NCBI GenBank assembly: GCA_032207245.1
Contig: CM063500.1
Coordinates: forward strand, 35,103,618 to 35,167,617
Source: Pardosa pseudoannulata
Lineage: Eukaryota; Arthropoda; Arachnida; Araneae; Lycosidae
Reading direction: 5' to 3'
Length of the DNA stretch: 64,000 bases
Program-made: the position numbers and the translations under genes
Notes under the pieces: generated by a model
Seen by the model: only the letters and a program-made list of their open reading frames with translations
Database searches by the model: none
What the model was told of the DNA's origin: nothing
Part shown: positions 50,068 through 64,000 of the stretch, in pieces
Position numbering within the stretch: position 1 is the stretch's first letter
Layout of the letters: each line of letters opens with the position of its first letter

Positions 50068-50354
50068 ATGAGAAAATGAGAAGCTCCAAAAGTCTACGGA
50101 AGTTGCACTTGTAGATTTTCACCTATTCAAACTTCCGAATAGTGATTCCTTGGTAGTAAGAAATCTAATTATGACCTGGCTGTGTAACAATGTCTTCAGA
50201 CGTCAAAGGGGCGTTAGGAGAGTGAAGAAGTGATACTGAGATTGGTCAATAACTCAACATGATTGACATTTCCTTGAAAATAATATTTACGGTAAGTATC
50301 GATTTTGCAAAATTTATATTGCAAGATTGCAGGTACACGATTCAGAAGTTCTAA

Positions 50355-50502
50355 GCCGCACGATGGTTGAATGGTTACAGCGCTGATCTTTGGTACCGTA
50401 GTTCGTGGGTTCCAATTCTACTGTAGAATGGGTGTTCATAACAGTTAGGAATTTGCTTTAAGCAGTAGGCCCCGGTCTCATTAGCCCTCATGTTACAAAA
50501 CA
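50355..50502 (+). mobile_element. tRNA-derived SINE, tail lost
   Basis: Starts GCCGCACGATGGTTGAATGG and includes GTTCGTGGGTTCCAATTCT (B box with a changed base) and GGCCCCGGTCTCATTAGCCC. The CCAAA tail is missing and the sequence runs into the start of the next array. No duplication seen. Confidence 0.8.
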
Positions 50503-50569
50503 ATGTGTGAATCTTTAATGCTTAAAAACTTGACACTAAGGCCTGAAGGAAAACTGGACACTGGTTCGA

Positions 50570-50970
50570 GTCATTTGTGACTACTTTCACCCATGATTCG
50601 AACTCTTCAGAGGTCATATTCGAAGGATTTTCTATCATTTCTTAAAATTTCTTTTAACTTCTTTCGAAAAATCAAGACATAAAGTGTTAATACTCTCCTT
50701 CTTAGTTAGGATAAGAATGTTTTGATTTCTGCTTATCTTACAACCATTGCATATTTCTGAAAAATTCCAGGAACGTCTAAGGTCCGACTCCTTTGTTCAT
50801 TTCCCATTTTCTTAAGTGGATGAAGGAGAATACTCGGAAATTCAACAAAAGCGAAAAAAACAATTGGTTCCTTTGGAATACATTGTGAATATTCCTTTGC
50901 AAGTTAAAATTAGGTTGGAAAACTCTTACGTTAACGATCCCATAAAGTGATAAGTTTAACTTACACACGA
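50570..50970 (-). mobile_element. Tigger fragment lacking both ends
   Basis: Matches 55970-56380 of the complete Tigger in order and orientation (TCGAACTCTTCAGAGGTCAT near 50598 against TCGAACTCTTCGGAAGTCAT near 55983; ATACTCTCCTTCTTAGTT in both). It carries no inverted repeat and joins array sequence on either side. Confidence 0.8.
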
Positions 50971-53900
50971 ATACAACAAAAGGGTCTAGTGACAGATGCT
51001 CTAAACACAGCAAAAATGATGTATAAGTATTACATTTTTAAACTAATACAGAGCTGAGAAAAATATTTCAACGTCAAATACATTAAGTCAAAAAGTAATA
51101 AATTCGTAATAATATTATATTATCATTGATTTGGTTCTTTCTTATTGTGTTCAAATCTGTGCTGTTAATTACTGACAGAAGCACGTATCATAGAATTATT
51201 GCTTATTAAATTTGTTTTTTAAAAAAAGCTTCAAATTTTCAGAAAATTTAAAAAAACTACATGAGTATACAAATACCTTTTACAATTAATTATCTATTTA
51301 GCTTTTATAAAAATAATAGATAAAATAAAATTGTTTTAAGGCAAAAGACTGATCAATCTTTAATTAAATAAACTTTCAGAGATATTGTTCATGCTTTCAA
51401 TGAATATTTTTTGATAATTTCTCTTCATTTTATCAGTTACGTTTTATTCTAAAGACTAAAAAGCATTTAAAGTTATTAAGCTACTTTTGAAAAGATTAAT
51501 AAATAATAAATTTTAATTATTTTTCTACCTGGAAATTTTAATTTTTGTTGAAATATTTCTGATAATACATTACATTATCGAGGAAATTTACTTTAGATAA
51601 AAATTAACTAGTTTTGGAAGTACAATATCTGTTTAACTAGAAGGACATACTTCTAATACTGTTAAAAGTAGAGGACAGGAATGAATTATATTATTAATGT
51701 TGAATTAATAGTACTCATGGTTTCTGTTAGTACTTAATTAGACGATGCTCTTAACTGTTACATAATAGTAGATAAAACGAATTTATGATTTTTAGCAATC
51801 ATTGAAGTTAGTAGAAATTGACTTTCAAAGCACTTAGCGTACAAAAAGTTTTAAGTACTTTTAAATTGCCTTTTTGAAATCTGTAAATTTTGCTGCAGAA
51901 TATCTCTTTCCAAATATGAGTTTATCGATTTTGTTCTAAGTATTACTGTATTAAAACTTATTTTATTTCCCTTTTGGGAAGGAAAGTTATGAAAATCGAT
52001 AGGAAAGATTCAGTAAAGTATGAATATATTATCCCTCAAAATCAGCAACACATTGTTTTTTATCAGTTATTTCATGCTACTTAAATAACATTATAACTTA
52101 CCAAAAGCACATTGAATATTCTTTTAAAACGCTTTAACTTTAATTAGAATATTTCTATCTTAAAAAGATGAACTTATTAAAAGTTAAAGAAAATTTAATA
52201 TAAATGAAGTAATTATTATATAATACATATAGAAAAGAGAAATAGTAATTTAATTTAAATCTATGAGAGGATTTTTCATTAATTTACGTACTTATGATTT
52301 TGAATAAGTAATGAAAAAATTTGATAAAGAAATAAAATAAACGTGTATGTTAAAAAACATGATAACACAACGATTTATGTGAAATAAATTTAAGCCAAAT
52401 AAAACATTTTATTATTCAGATTTAAATCTCATATTCTGCAGTCTTGATGCTATTAGTTTTTTTTTTTTGTTTTGATTCATGAAGAGTCAATACTTTATGC
52501 TTAAAAGCTTGACACTGAGAACGACTTTAAACAGGTTTAGTGATAGTGATTTTCAGTACTACAAAAATGATGGTAAAAGTATTACATTTTTAAACTAATC
52601 CAGAATTGAGAGAAATATCTCAACGTCAAAGACATTTATGTCAAAAAGTAATAAATTTGTAATAATATCATTAAATTATTATTGATTTTATTATTTCTTA
52701 TTGTGTTCAAAAGTGTGCTGTTAATTATTGACAGAGACAGGTATAATAGAATTATCACTAATTAAATTTGTTTTAAAACAAAAGCTTCATATTTTAAGAA
52801 TATTTAAAAAAACTACATGAATATTCAAATAATTTTTATAATCAATTATCTATTTAGGTTATATAAAAATAATAGATAAAATAAAATTGTTTTGAGACAA
52901 AGGACTAACAATCTATAATTCAATGAACTTTCGCATCCCTCTAAATCAGCTACACATTGTTTTTTAGTTATTTTATGCTACTTAAATAACATTATAATTT
53001 AGCAAAAGCACATTCAATATTCATTTAAATTGTTTTTACTTTAATTAGAATATTTCAATCTTTAATAGATGAACTTATTAAAGAGTTAAATAAAATTTAA
53101 TATAATCGAATTAATTATTCTATAATACATTTAGAAAACAGAAATAGTAATTTAATTTAAATCTATGAGAGGATTTTTCATTAATTTACGTACTTATGAT
53201 TTTGAATAAGTAATGAAAAAAATTGATAAAGAAATAAAATAAACATGTATGTTAAAAAACATGATAATGATTTATGTGAAATAATTTTAAGCAAAATAAA
53301 ACATTTTATTATTCAGATTTAAATCTCATATTCCCCAGACTTGATGCTATTTAGGGTTTCTTTTGTTTTGATCCATGGAGAGTCAATACTTAATACTTAA
53401 AAGCTTGACAATGCTAACTACTTTAAAGGCATTATTGACAGTGGGTTTAATCACAGCAAAAATGATGGTATAATTATTACATTTTTAAACTAATCCAGAA
53501 CTTAGACAAATATCTCAACGTCAACGACATTTATGTCGAAAAGTGATGAATTTGTAATAATTTCATTAAATTGTCATTGATTTTATTATTTCTTATTGTG
53601 CTCAAAACTGTGCTGTTAATTATTAACCGAAACAAGTATAATAAAATTATTACTAATTAAATTTGCTTTAAAACAAAAGCCTCAAATTTTAAGTATATTT
53701 AAAAAATTACATGAATATTCAAATACCTTTTACAATTAATTATCTATTTAGGTTAAATAAAAATAATATATAAAATAAACTTGTTTTGAGACAAAGGACT
53801 AACCCATCTATAATTAAATGAACATTCGCGAACATCGTTCATGCTTACAATGAACATTTTTGGAAAAATTCTCCTCATTTTATCAATTACGTTTTACTCT

Positions 53901-54729
53901 AAAGTCTAAAAAGTATTTTAAAGTTATTTAATTAAACTACTTTTGAAAAGATTAATAAATAATAAACTTTAAACTAATTACTTTTCTACATGGAAATTTA
54001 AATTTTTGTTGAAGTATTTCTGATAATATATTACATTATCGAGGAAATTTATTATAGATAAAAATTAACTAGTTTTGGAAGTACAATATCTGTTTAACTA
54101 GAAGGACATACTTCTAATACTGTTAAAAGTATATCAGAGGAGAATTATACTATTAATGTTGAATTAATATTACTCATGGTTTCTGTTAATACTTAATTAG
54201 ACGATGCTCTTAACTGTTACATAATACTAGATAAAATGAATTTATGGTTTTAGGAATCATTGAAGTTAGTAGAAATTGGCTTTGAAAGCACTTAGCGCAC
54301 AAAAATTTTTAAGTACTTTTAAATTGCTTTATTGAAATCTGTAAATTTTGCTGCAGAATATCTCTTTCCAAATATGAGTTTATCGATTTTCTTCTGAGTA
54401 TTACTGTATTAAAACTTATTTTATTTCCTTTTTGGGAAGGGAAGTTATGAAAATCGATAGGAACGATTCAGTAAAGTATGAATATTTTTCCTTCTAAATC
54501 AGCTAAACTTTGTTTTTTAGTTATTTTATGCTATTTAAATAACATTATAATTTACCAAAAGCATATTAAATATTCTTTTAAAATGTTTAAACCTTTATTA
54601 GGATATTTCAATCTTAAAAAGATGACTTATTAAAAAGCCAAAGAAAGTGTAATATAATTGAATTAATTATTCTGTAATACATTTAAAAAAGAGAAATAGT
54701 AATATATTTTAAATATATTTGAGAGGAAG

Positions 54730-55093
54730 TAGTTTGGGCCATCCTAATTTAGATAACAATAAACGGTATGCAAATTTAGATAAATTAACTCTCCCGTTTA
54801 TTCACACGTACTAAATTAGAAATTAAATGAAAAAAACTCACCTTGTATCTATGTACTGTATATTACCTTGTAAAACACAAGAATTGTATATATAACTAAA
54901 AATAATTGATCAATTGTGGACTATCTACAATTTTTTCAAAAAATCTCATTGATAAATGGTTTGTAATCATAATGTCTTTTAAATGCATCGGAGCAGTGTT
55001 TTACTTTCAATGCATTTCTTAATTTATCACTTGTAGGAAATAGCTCAGTATCAAGAAATTTTTCATTTGAATTATCAGTTCTATCATTCGCCT
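54730..55093 (-). mobile_element. Tigger fragment, left part
   Basis: GATAACAATAAACGGTATGC at about 54753, a variable AGATAAATTTACC-type segment and CATCGGAGCAGTGTT at about 54987 correspond to 55390-55910 of the complete element. The inverted repeat at the left is deleted except for a remnant (TAGTTTGGGCCA), and the right side is cut at ATTCGCCTG. Confidence 0.75.
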
Positions 55094-55327
55094 GTTTTAG
55101 TTATTTCATACTACTTAAATAATATTATAATTTACTAAAAGCACATTCAATATTTTTTTAAAACATCTTAAACTTAATTAGGATATTTCAATCTTAAAAA
55201 GATGAATTTATTAAAAAGTCAGAGAAAATTTAATATGATTGAATTAATTATTCTATAATACATTTAGAAAAGAGTAACAGTAAATTAATTTAAATATATT
55301 TGAGAGTAATTGTCCCTAATTTATATA

Positions 55328-56468
55328 CAGTAGACTCCGCTTAATGTGATTAGTTTGGTCCACTGTAATTTTCATAACAACAACAGATTGATAACAATAA
55401 ACATCATGCAAAATTAGATAGATTTACCCCCACCCACCCAGTTAGCAACTCACAGGTACTAAATTTCGAATTAAAATAAAAATAACTTACCTTATATTTA
55501 TGTAATGTATATTAACTTTTAAAACATAAGAATTGTATACATAACTAATTAGATAAATTAGACAAAATTAGATAAATTTACCCCCCGTCTAATTCACAAG
55601 TACTAAATTTCAAATTAAATGAAAAAAATCACCTTTTATTTATATACTGTATATTATAGTTTAAAACATAGGAATTGTATACATAAGTAAAAAAAAATGA
55701 TCAATTGTTGGCTGTCTACAATTTTTTTCTAAGAAGCCAATTGATGAATTGTTCGTAATCATAATATTTTATAAAGTCATCGGAGCGGTGTTGTACTCCA
55801 CGTTTCAACACTTTCAATGCATTTCTCATTTCAGCACTTGTAGGAGGTGGCTCAATATCAAGAGATATTTCTTCTGACTCATCAGTTCCATCATTCGTCT
55901 GTTTACCTATGACAATCTGACAGACTTCAGATTCTGAAAAGTGGAAGCTACTGGAATGTTTTGATCTACTTTCATCCATGACTCGAACTCTTCGGAAGTC
56001 ATATCCGAAAGATATTCTATCATTTTTTGATATTTCTGGTAATTTTTTTTCAAAATCAAGGCATAAAATGTGAATACTCTCCTTCTTAGTTCCGATTAGA
56101 ATGTGTCGCATTCTGCTTATCTGACGACCATTGACCACCAGCAGGATGTGCTTATTTCTGAAAAATTGTAGGAACGTGTAAAATCTCGACTCCTTTGTTC
56201 ATTCCCCATTTGGATAAATGGATGAGGGAGAATTCTCTGAAATTCAAACAACAGAGAAAGAAAATAATTGGTTCCTACTGAATATATTGGGAATATTCCT
56301 TTGCCAGTTAAAATGAGGTTGAAAAACTGATAACATTAACAGATGTAAAGATTCCATAAAGCGATAATTTTAACTTAGAAATAAATAGATAAAATCCTAA
56401 CCAAGTGATTTCGATACCAATAAGCGACTGATAATATTAACCGCAATCACATTAAGCGGAATCCACTG
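55328..56468 (-). mobile_element. Tigger/pogo element, 1141 bp, TA duplications
   Basis: The left end CAGTAGACTCCGCTTAATGT and the inverted right end CAGTGGATTCCGCTTAATGT are inverted repeats with two mismatches over 20 bases, continuing as GTGATTAGTTTGGTCC / GTGATTGCGGTTA. TA lies on both sides (55326-55327, 56469-56470). CAGT-starting ends and a TA target are standard for pogo/Tigger elements. It is shorter than a full Tigger (about 2.5 kb), so much of the transposase is deleted. Confidence 0.88.
55713..56260 (-). pseudogene. Tigger-like transposase remnant
   Basis: A 140-residue minus-strand frame (55716-56138) is open. Upstream, in the same frame but with stops, TKESRFYTFLQFFRNKHILL precedes VVNGRQISRMRHILIGTKKE and SIHILCL. 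This resembles the DDE_1 core of Tigger/pogo transposases, where the usual text is LLVDGHxSH followed by hydrophobic strands; the catalytic Asp appears as Asn (VVNG). The C-terminal part, acidic and then LKVLKRGVQHRSDDFIKYYD and a basic end, fits the tail of such proteins. The DNA-binding half is missing. Broken copy; family call rests on the inverted repeats as much as on the protein. Confidence 0.65.
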
Positions 56469-56620
56469 TACTTATGTTTTTAAATAAGTAATGAAAATAA
56501 TTAATAAAGAAATAAGATAAACATGTATGTTAAACCACAAGGTATCACAAGTTTTAAGTGAAAAAATTTAAAGCATAATAATACATTTTATTATTCAGTT
56601 TTCAATCTCAGATTATTTTT

Positions 56621-57589
56621 GTATATTTGCTGGAAAAAATTATTAAAAAGTTTTAATTACTATCATTTTAAAATATATTAATACATTTAAAGTTTGTGTT
56701 TCAATTAAAAAAAAACAGAAATACTATAATTTGCACAATTGCTGATGATATCACAGCATTTTGAAAAAAACAGTTTAAGATCTAACTTTTAACACCTTAA
56801 AACCATTTTTTAAGTTCTAACTGATAATTTTATAAAGAATATCTAAAAAAAACTATTTGTATCTCTGAAAAAAATCTTAAACGGAAGATGAAGTTACTCT
56901 ACAAATTGTCTTAACATTTTCTTAAAAATGTCTAAAAATACATTTCATTCACCTTAACAAATTCAAAGTATTTCAAAAAATTTTGAAGATAATCCTAAGA
57001 AAAAAATTGCATCTAAAAAAATCTTCCTATTTTTAGAGATTTTCTTAAGAAAATAATAGTTTCTTAAGAAAATCTTCAGATTATTTTCAGTAGGGAAACC
57101 AATAAAAAATTATTATATTTATTAGTCTTTAAACTACTAACACTGTTAGTACTGTTGTTTTGTTAAAAATTTTAAGCATCATAACAATAAAATGATATCG
57201 AAAAAACTGAAGTGTAAACATTACCATACATTCTAGATCAATAATTCTCTCACGTATTATGGTTACACAATAGGGAATTTTAAATACTGTATTCTACTGC
57301 AATGTTTATAAAAGAAATTTTAAATAGTTTTGTCTAACAAATCTGATTTTGCTCTTATTAAAACGGGTTTGCTTTTACTGGTATAATAATTTTCTTCTAA
57401 CCTTTAAGATATAGAGAATTGTAATAATATTATTGCAAAAGACCTTTTGTGCTAATCCACTCTTTCCATTTTAGTAGGTTATGGTCATATTAGACTTCAT
57501 AACGTAAACAAGTTAGTAACGTAGTTCCACCAAACGATCAAGAACATATCGAAATTTATAAATATCTAACCATTACAAAAAGCCTTAAA
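56621..57589. other. AT-rich stretch, nothing recognised
   Basis: No gene or element ends. A palindromic TTTCTTAAGAAA motif occurs more than once around 57042-57080. Confidence 0.4.
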
Positions 57590-57699
57590 TTTACCTTTTA
57601 ACTTATGTAACCCCCCCTACTTTTGTGGAACACATACAGCTTAAATTTTGTATATATTTTTAATTTTAGAAAAATAATAGATATTGTTAATAATAGATA

Positions 57700-57703
57700 G
57701 TGT

Positions 57704-57737
<34 letters not shown>
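57700..57737. repeat. GATA tetranucleotide repeat
   Basis: About nine imperfect GATA units immediately before the first copy of the 970-bp duplication. Confidence 0.9.
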
Positions 57738-58707
57738 GTTTTTACCTTATGTAAAAACCCCTACTTTTATGAAACATAGCTTAAATTTTGTTTTCGCTAG
57801 TTTAAATAAAAGAGTGATGAACTATGGGTGCTTTTGTTCTTAGAAGAAACACTAATCCATACATATTTTTATATCCTTAAATCATTTTAAGAATTCTTTA
57901 AAAGCAGTTCATGTTTCTAAAGTAAGTTCTGTGGAACAAATCTTTGTATTACCGAGAAATAAAACAATAGTGCGTACTCAAATTTAAATGTAACCTAATG
58001 TAAAATATGTTTTTGTTTAGGCATCTGGTAAGATAAAAAAAAATAAAGAATTGCATTCCTAAACATAGCACATTTAATTTTCCTTATTCAGAAACATCAT
58101 TTTAAAATAGCTTTTAAGAAATTTCAAAGCTAAGATTATAAAATTAAAGAGTAAAGGCTTTCCTTGAAGTGTTTATTTTTAGTAGCTTTTAAGCCCTCTC
58201 ATGAAACTAAAACGTTATATTATAGCTGCACTTAGTTATGCTGATTCTGTTAAAATTAAATACTTTTCCAACAATAAAAATTAAAAGAATCATAAAAGGA
58301 TTTTAGCTGCATCATTCTCAGAATTTGATACCCACTGTATGTATGATGCATAAATTTTATTGTTAAAATATTTTCTGGGGTTAATGTAAAATCGTTTTTA
58401 TATGAGTTTTAATGGTTTATGCACTTAACAATTCTTCTTTCATTAACATTCTTGCATGACATTTTCTTTCTTGCGACTGAAAACTTTTTTACACGAATAG
58501 TTTATTATTTTAAAATTTCTAGAACTTAATCCTTATCAAACATTAATTTCTTCTATCATCATTTTTTTGTGAAATTGCCACTTTATTATAAATTAGAATG
58601 TTAGAGAAACGTAGTATAGAAACGAAAAATAAATTGACGTAAAAAAATTAATAAATTTTGAGTTATAATGTGGAAAATATTTATTTTGTAAAGAGTTTTT
58701 GAGCAAT

Positions 58708-59115
58708 CACATATAAATTAAATTTTATATTTTTCTGAATTAAATAGAATAATGGAATCTCAAAGCTTTGTTTTATATATTTTTTTATCTTCTATTATTT
58801 TTTTACAAAATCTTTAAAAGCATTTCATTTCTACAAAGTAAGTTATTACAGTTTTATTTTAATCTTTATAACTATGCTGTAATGAAAATAGATATAAAGA
58901 CATATTTTGTACATATTCCTTTGGACGTTTGGACTATCTAATTATAAAAAAAGCATATTGAACAGTAGGTTGATATGATTATGTTGGTGTCGAAGAATAA
59001 TTTTGCTATCGGGGGCTAATCGCAGAAGTACTAACTTCTTATAAAATTGTATTTCAAAGGCCAGAATTTTTCTCAATAAGATAAGTTTTATGTTATATGA
59101 TTTCTATTAGTAAAT
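58708..59115. other. AT-rich stretch, nothing recognised
   Basis: No feature supported. Confidence 0.4.
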
Positions 59116-59938
<823 letters not shown>

Positions 59939-60907
59939 AGTTTTTACCTTATGCAAAACCCCCTACTTTTATGAAACATTTATAGCTTAAATTTTGTTTT
60001 CTCTAATTTAAATAAAAGAATAATGAAGTATCGATGCTTTTGTTCTTAGAAGAAACACTAATCGATACATGTTCTTCTATCCTATAAAATGATTTCAAGA
60101 ATTCTTTAAAAGCAGTTCATGCTACTAAATTAAGTTTCGTGGAACAAAACTTTGTATTACCGAGAAATAAAACAATAGTGCATACACAAATTTAAATGTA
60201 ACTTAATGTAAAATATATTTTTATTTACTCTTCTGGTAAGATAAAAGAAATAAAGAAACATTGCATTCCTCAATATAGCCCATTTAAATTTCCTTACTCA
60301 GAAACATCATTACAAAATAGCTTTTAAGAAATTTCAAAGCTAAGATTATAAAATTAAAGAGTAAAGGCTTTCCTTGAAGTGTTTATTTTTAGTAGCTTTT
60401 AAGCCCTCTCATGAAAATAAAACGTTATATTATAGCTGCACTTAGTTATGTTGATTCTGTTAAAATTAAATACTTTTCCTACAATAAAAATTAAAAGAAT
60501 CATAAAAGGATTTTAGCTGCTTCATTCTCAAAATTTCATACTCACTGTATGTATGATGCATAAATTTAATTGTTAAAATATTTTCTGGGGTAAATGTAAA
60601 ATCGTTTTTATAAGTGGTTTAATGGTTTATGCACTTAACAATTCTTTAATTAACATTCTTGCATGGCATTTTCTTTCTTGCGGGTGAAAACATTTTTACA
60701 TGAATAGCTTATTATTTTAATATTTCCAAGAACTTAATCCTAATCTAGCATTAGTTTCTTCTCTTACCATTTTTTCGTAGAAATACCACTTTGTTATAAA
60801 TTAGAATGTTAGAGAAACATAGTATAGAAAAGGAATTAATTACAAAATTACTAAATTTTAAGATATAATGTGGAAAATATTTGTTTATTAAATAGTTTTT
60901 GAGCAAA

Positions 60908-63010
<2,103 letters not shown>

Positions 63011-63634
63011 CTACTCATATTGGTTCTAATCAATATCACCAAAATAATCTATGCAGAAAAATAAGATAACCGTTGAGTAAACAGGCATTTTCAAATTATG
63101 CACTTTGTTACCAGAAATTAAAATATGATGATTAAATATAATATATGTAATGTAAGAAAAGTGATTAAAAGATACTATTTAAAATTATGTTTCAGAAGTT
63201 AGAAAATGATAATCAGGTCCAAACATCCTCTTTTATGATAACTAGATCTAACAAACAATTTTTCTATCTATTTTACTGTTTGCAAAGATTCTTGATATTT
63301 TACAATATTTATGGATGAAGCTTTGAAAAACTTATTTGTTAGTGATAATTATGTGCTTAGAAATATGGGGTAATTATCGGGTGCACGGGGTACTTGGTCA
63401 AAATATTCTCTCTAAGCTCTAATAAATTTCTTGCAGGTCAGCAATTTAAGGACTAATAATGATCTCTTACACTACTGTTGAGTTCATATTCACTCCAGAA
63501 ACTTTAGAATTCGGGAAAGTTTAGTAGAGATGATAAATGTTTAAAATTACCTTTGAATGTATGGGGGGAGCAATAGGTACTAATGGAAATATATTACAAT
63601 GTGTTTGAGGATAGGGTTTAGGATAGTTATTGAA
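63011..63634. other. AT-rich stretch, nothing recognised
   Basis: No feature supported. Confidence 0.4.

Positions 63635-64000
<366 letters not shown>

Larger units (their letters stand above)
50503..56620. repeat. 1.55-kb tandem array containing Tigger sequence
   Basis: The anchor ACATTTTTAAACTAATCCAG begins near 51033, 52585 and 53481 (spacings 1552 and 896 bp). The second unit lacks about 650 bp that units 1 and 3 share (for example GGAAGTACAATATCTGTTTA at 51616 and 54077). The unit ends with CATTTTATTATTCAG (52404, 53304, 56582). A Tigger element and two partial copies of it lie in the array: an internal piece at about 50570-50970, a left piece at about 54730-55093, and the complete one at 55328-56468. 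Directly after the left piece the array steps back to sequence already seen at about 54510, so array and Tigger were copied together. Confidence 0.85.

Overview
This is an AT-rich, repeat-dominated eukaryotic window with no convincing host protein-coding gene. Everything I can identify is a transposable element, a retroposed element, a tandem (satellite-like) array or a microsatellite. The mix of mariner, hAT, Tigger/pogo, piggyBac-like and Helitron-like elements, an RTE-like LINE fragment and tRNA-derived SINEs with a CCAAA-type tail suits a large arthropod genome. A spider or other chelicerate is my best guess, by inference only; nothing here fixes the species.

Layout. 1-10138: an array of about 1.5-kb tandem units. 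The fourth unit is split by a mariner (5931-9943, TA duplication), which is itself split by an hAT element (6560-9181, perfect 8-bp duplication). The hAT carries the only long intact ORF of the window, a 618-residue BED-finger transposase (7101-8957). 10214-22585: Helitron-like short elements in both orientations, a TA-rich tract, a 28-bp minisatellite, a degraded minus-strand coding remnant, SINE copies, a DDE transposase remnant and a 128-bp array. 22815-23892: a second mariner fragment and a piggyBac-like MITE. 24430-28000: a 262-bp satellite with a higher-order duplication. 30147-30668: an internally deleted mariner. 31136-33503: a 309-bp array. 34293-35110: a LINE fragment. 35136-40520: two more arrays (0.9 kb; 330-360 bp). 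42196-45345: a tandem array of tRNA-like units interrupted by a SINE, a second piggyBac-like element and a 302-bp array. 47925-48925: short duplications. 49893-50502: two SINEs. 50500-56620: a 1.55-kb array in which Tigger pieces take part in the repeat structure. 57590-64000: a 1-kb duplication, a 245-bp array and very long TA microsatellites.

How the pieces relate. No pathway or operon can be described. What can be read is a history of insertions: arrays formed first, DNA transposons and SINEs landed in them (many target-site duplications are still readable), and parts of some insertions were then copied along with the arrays. The most notable items are the nested hAT/mariner/satellite stack with an intact hAT transposase, the Helitron-like family with palindromic 3' ends, the tRNA-like tandem array, the Tigger-containing satellite and the density of unrelated tandem families (about twelve in 64 kb). 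All family assignments were made by eye from motifs and termini.
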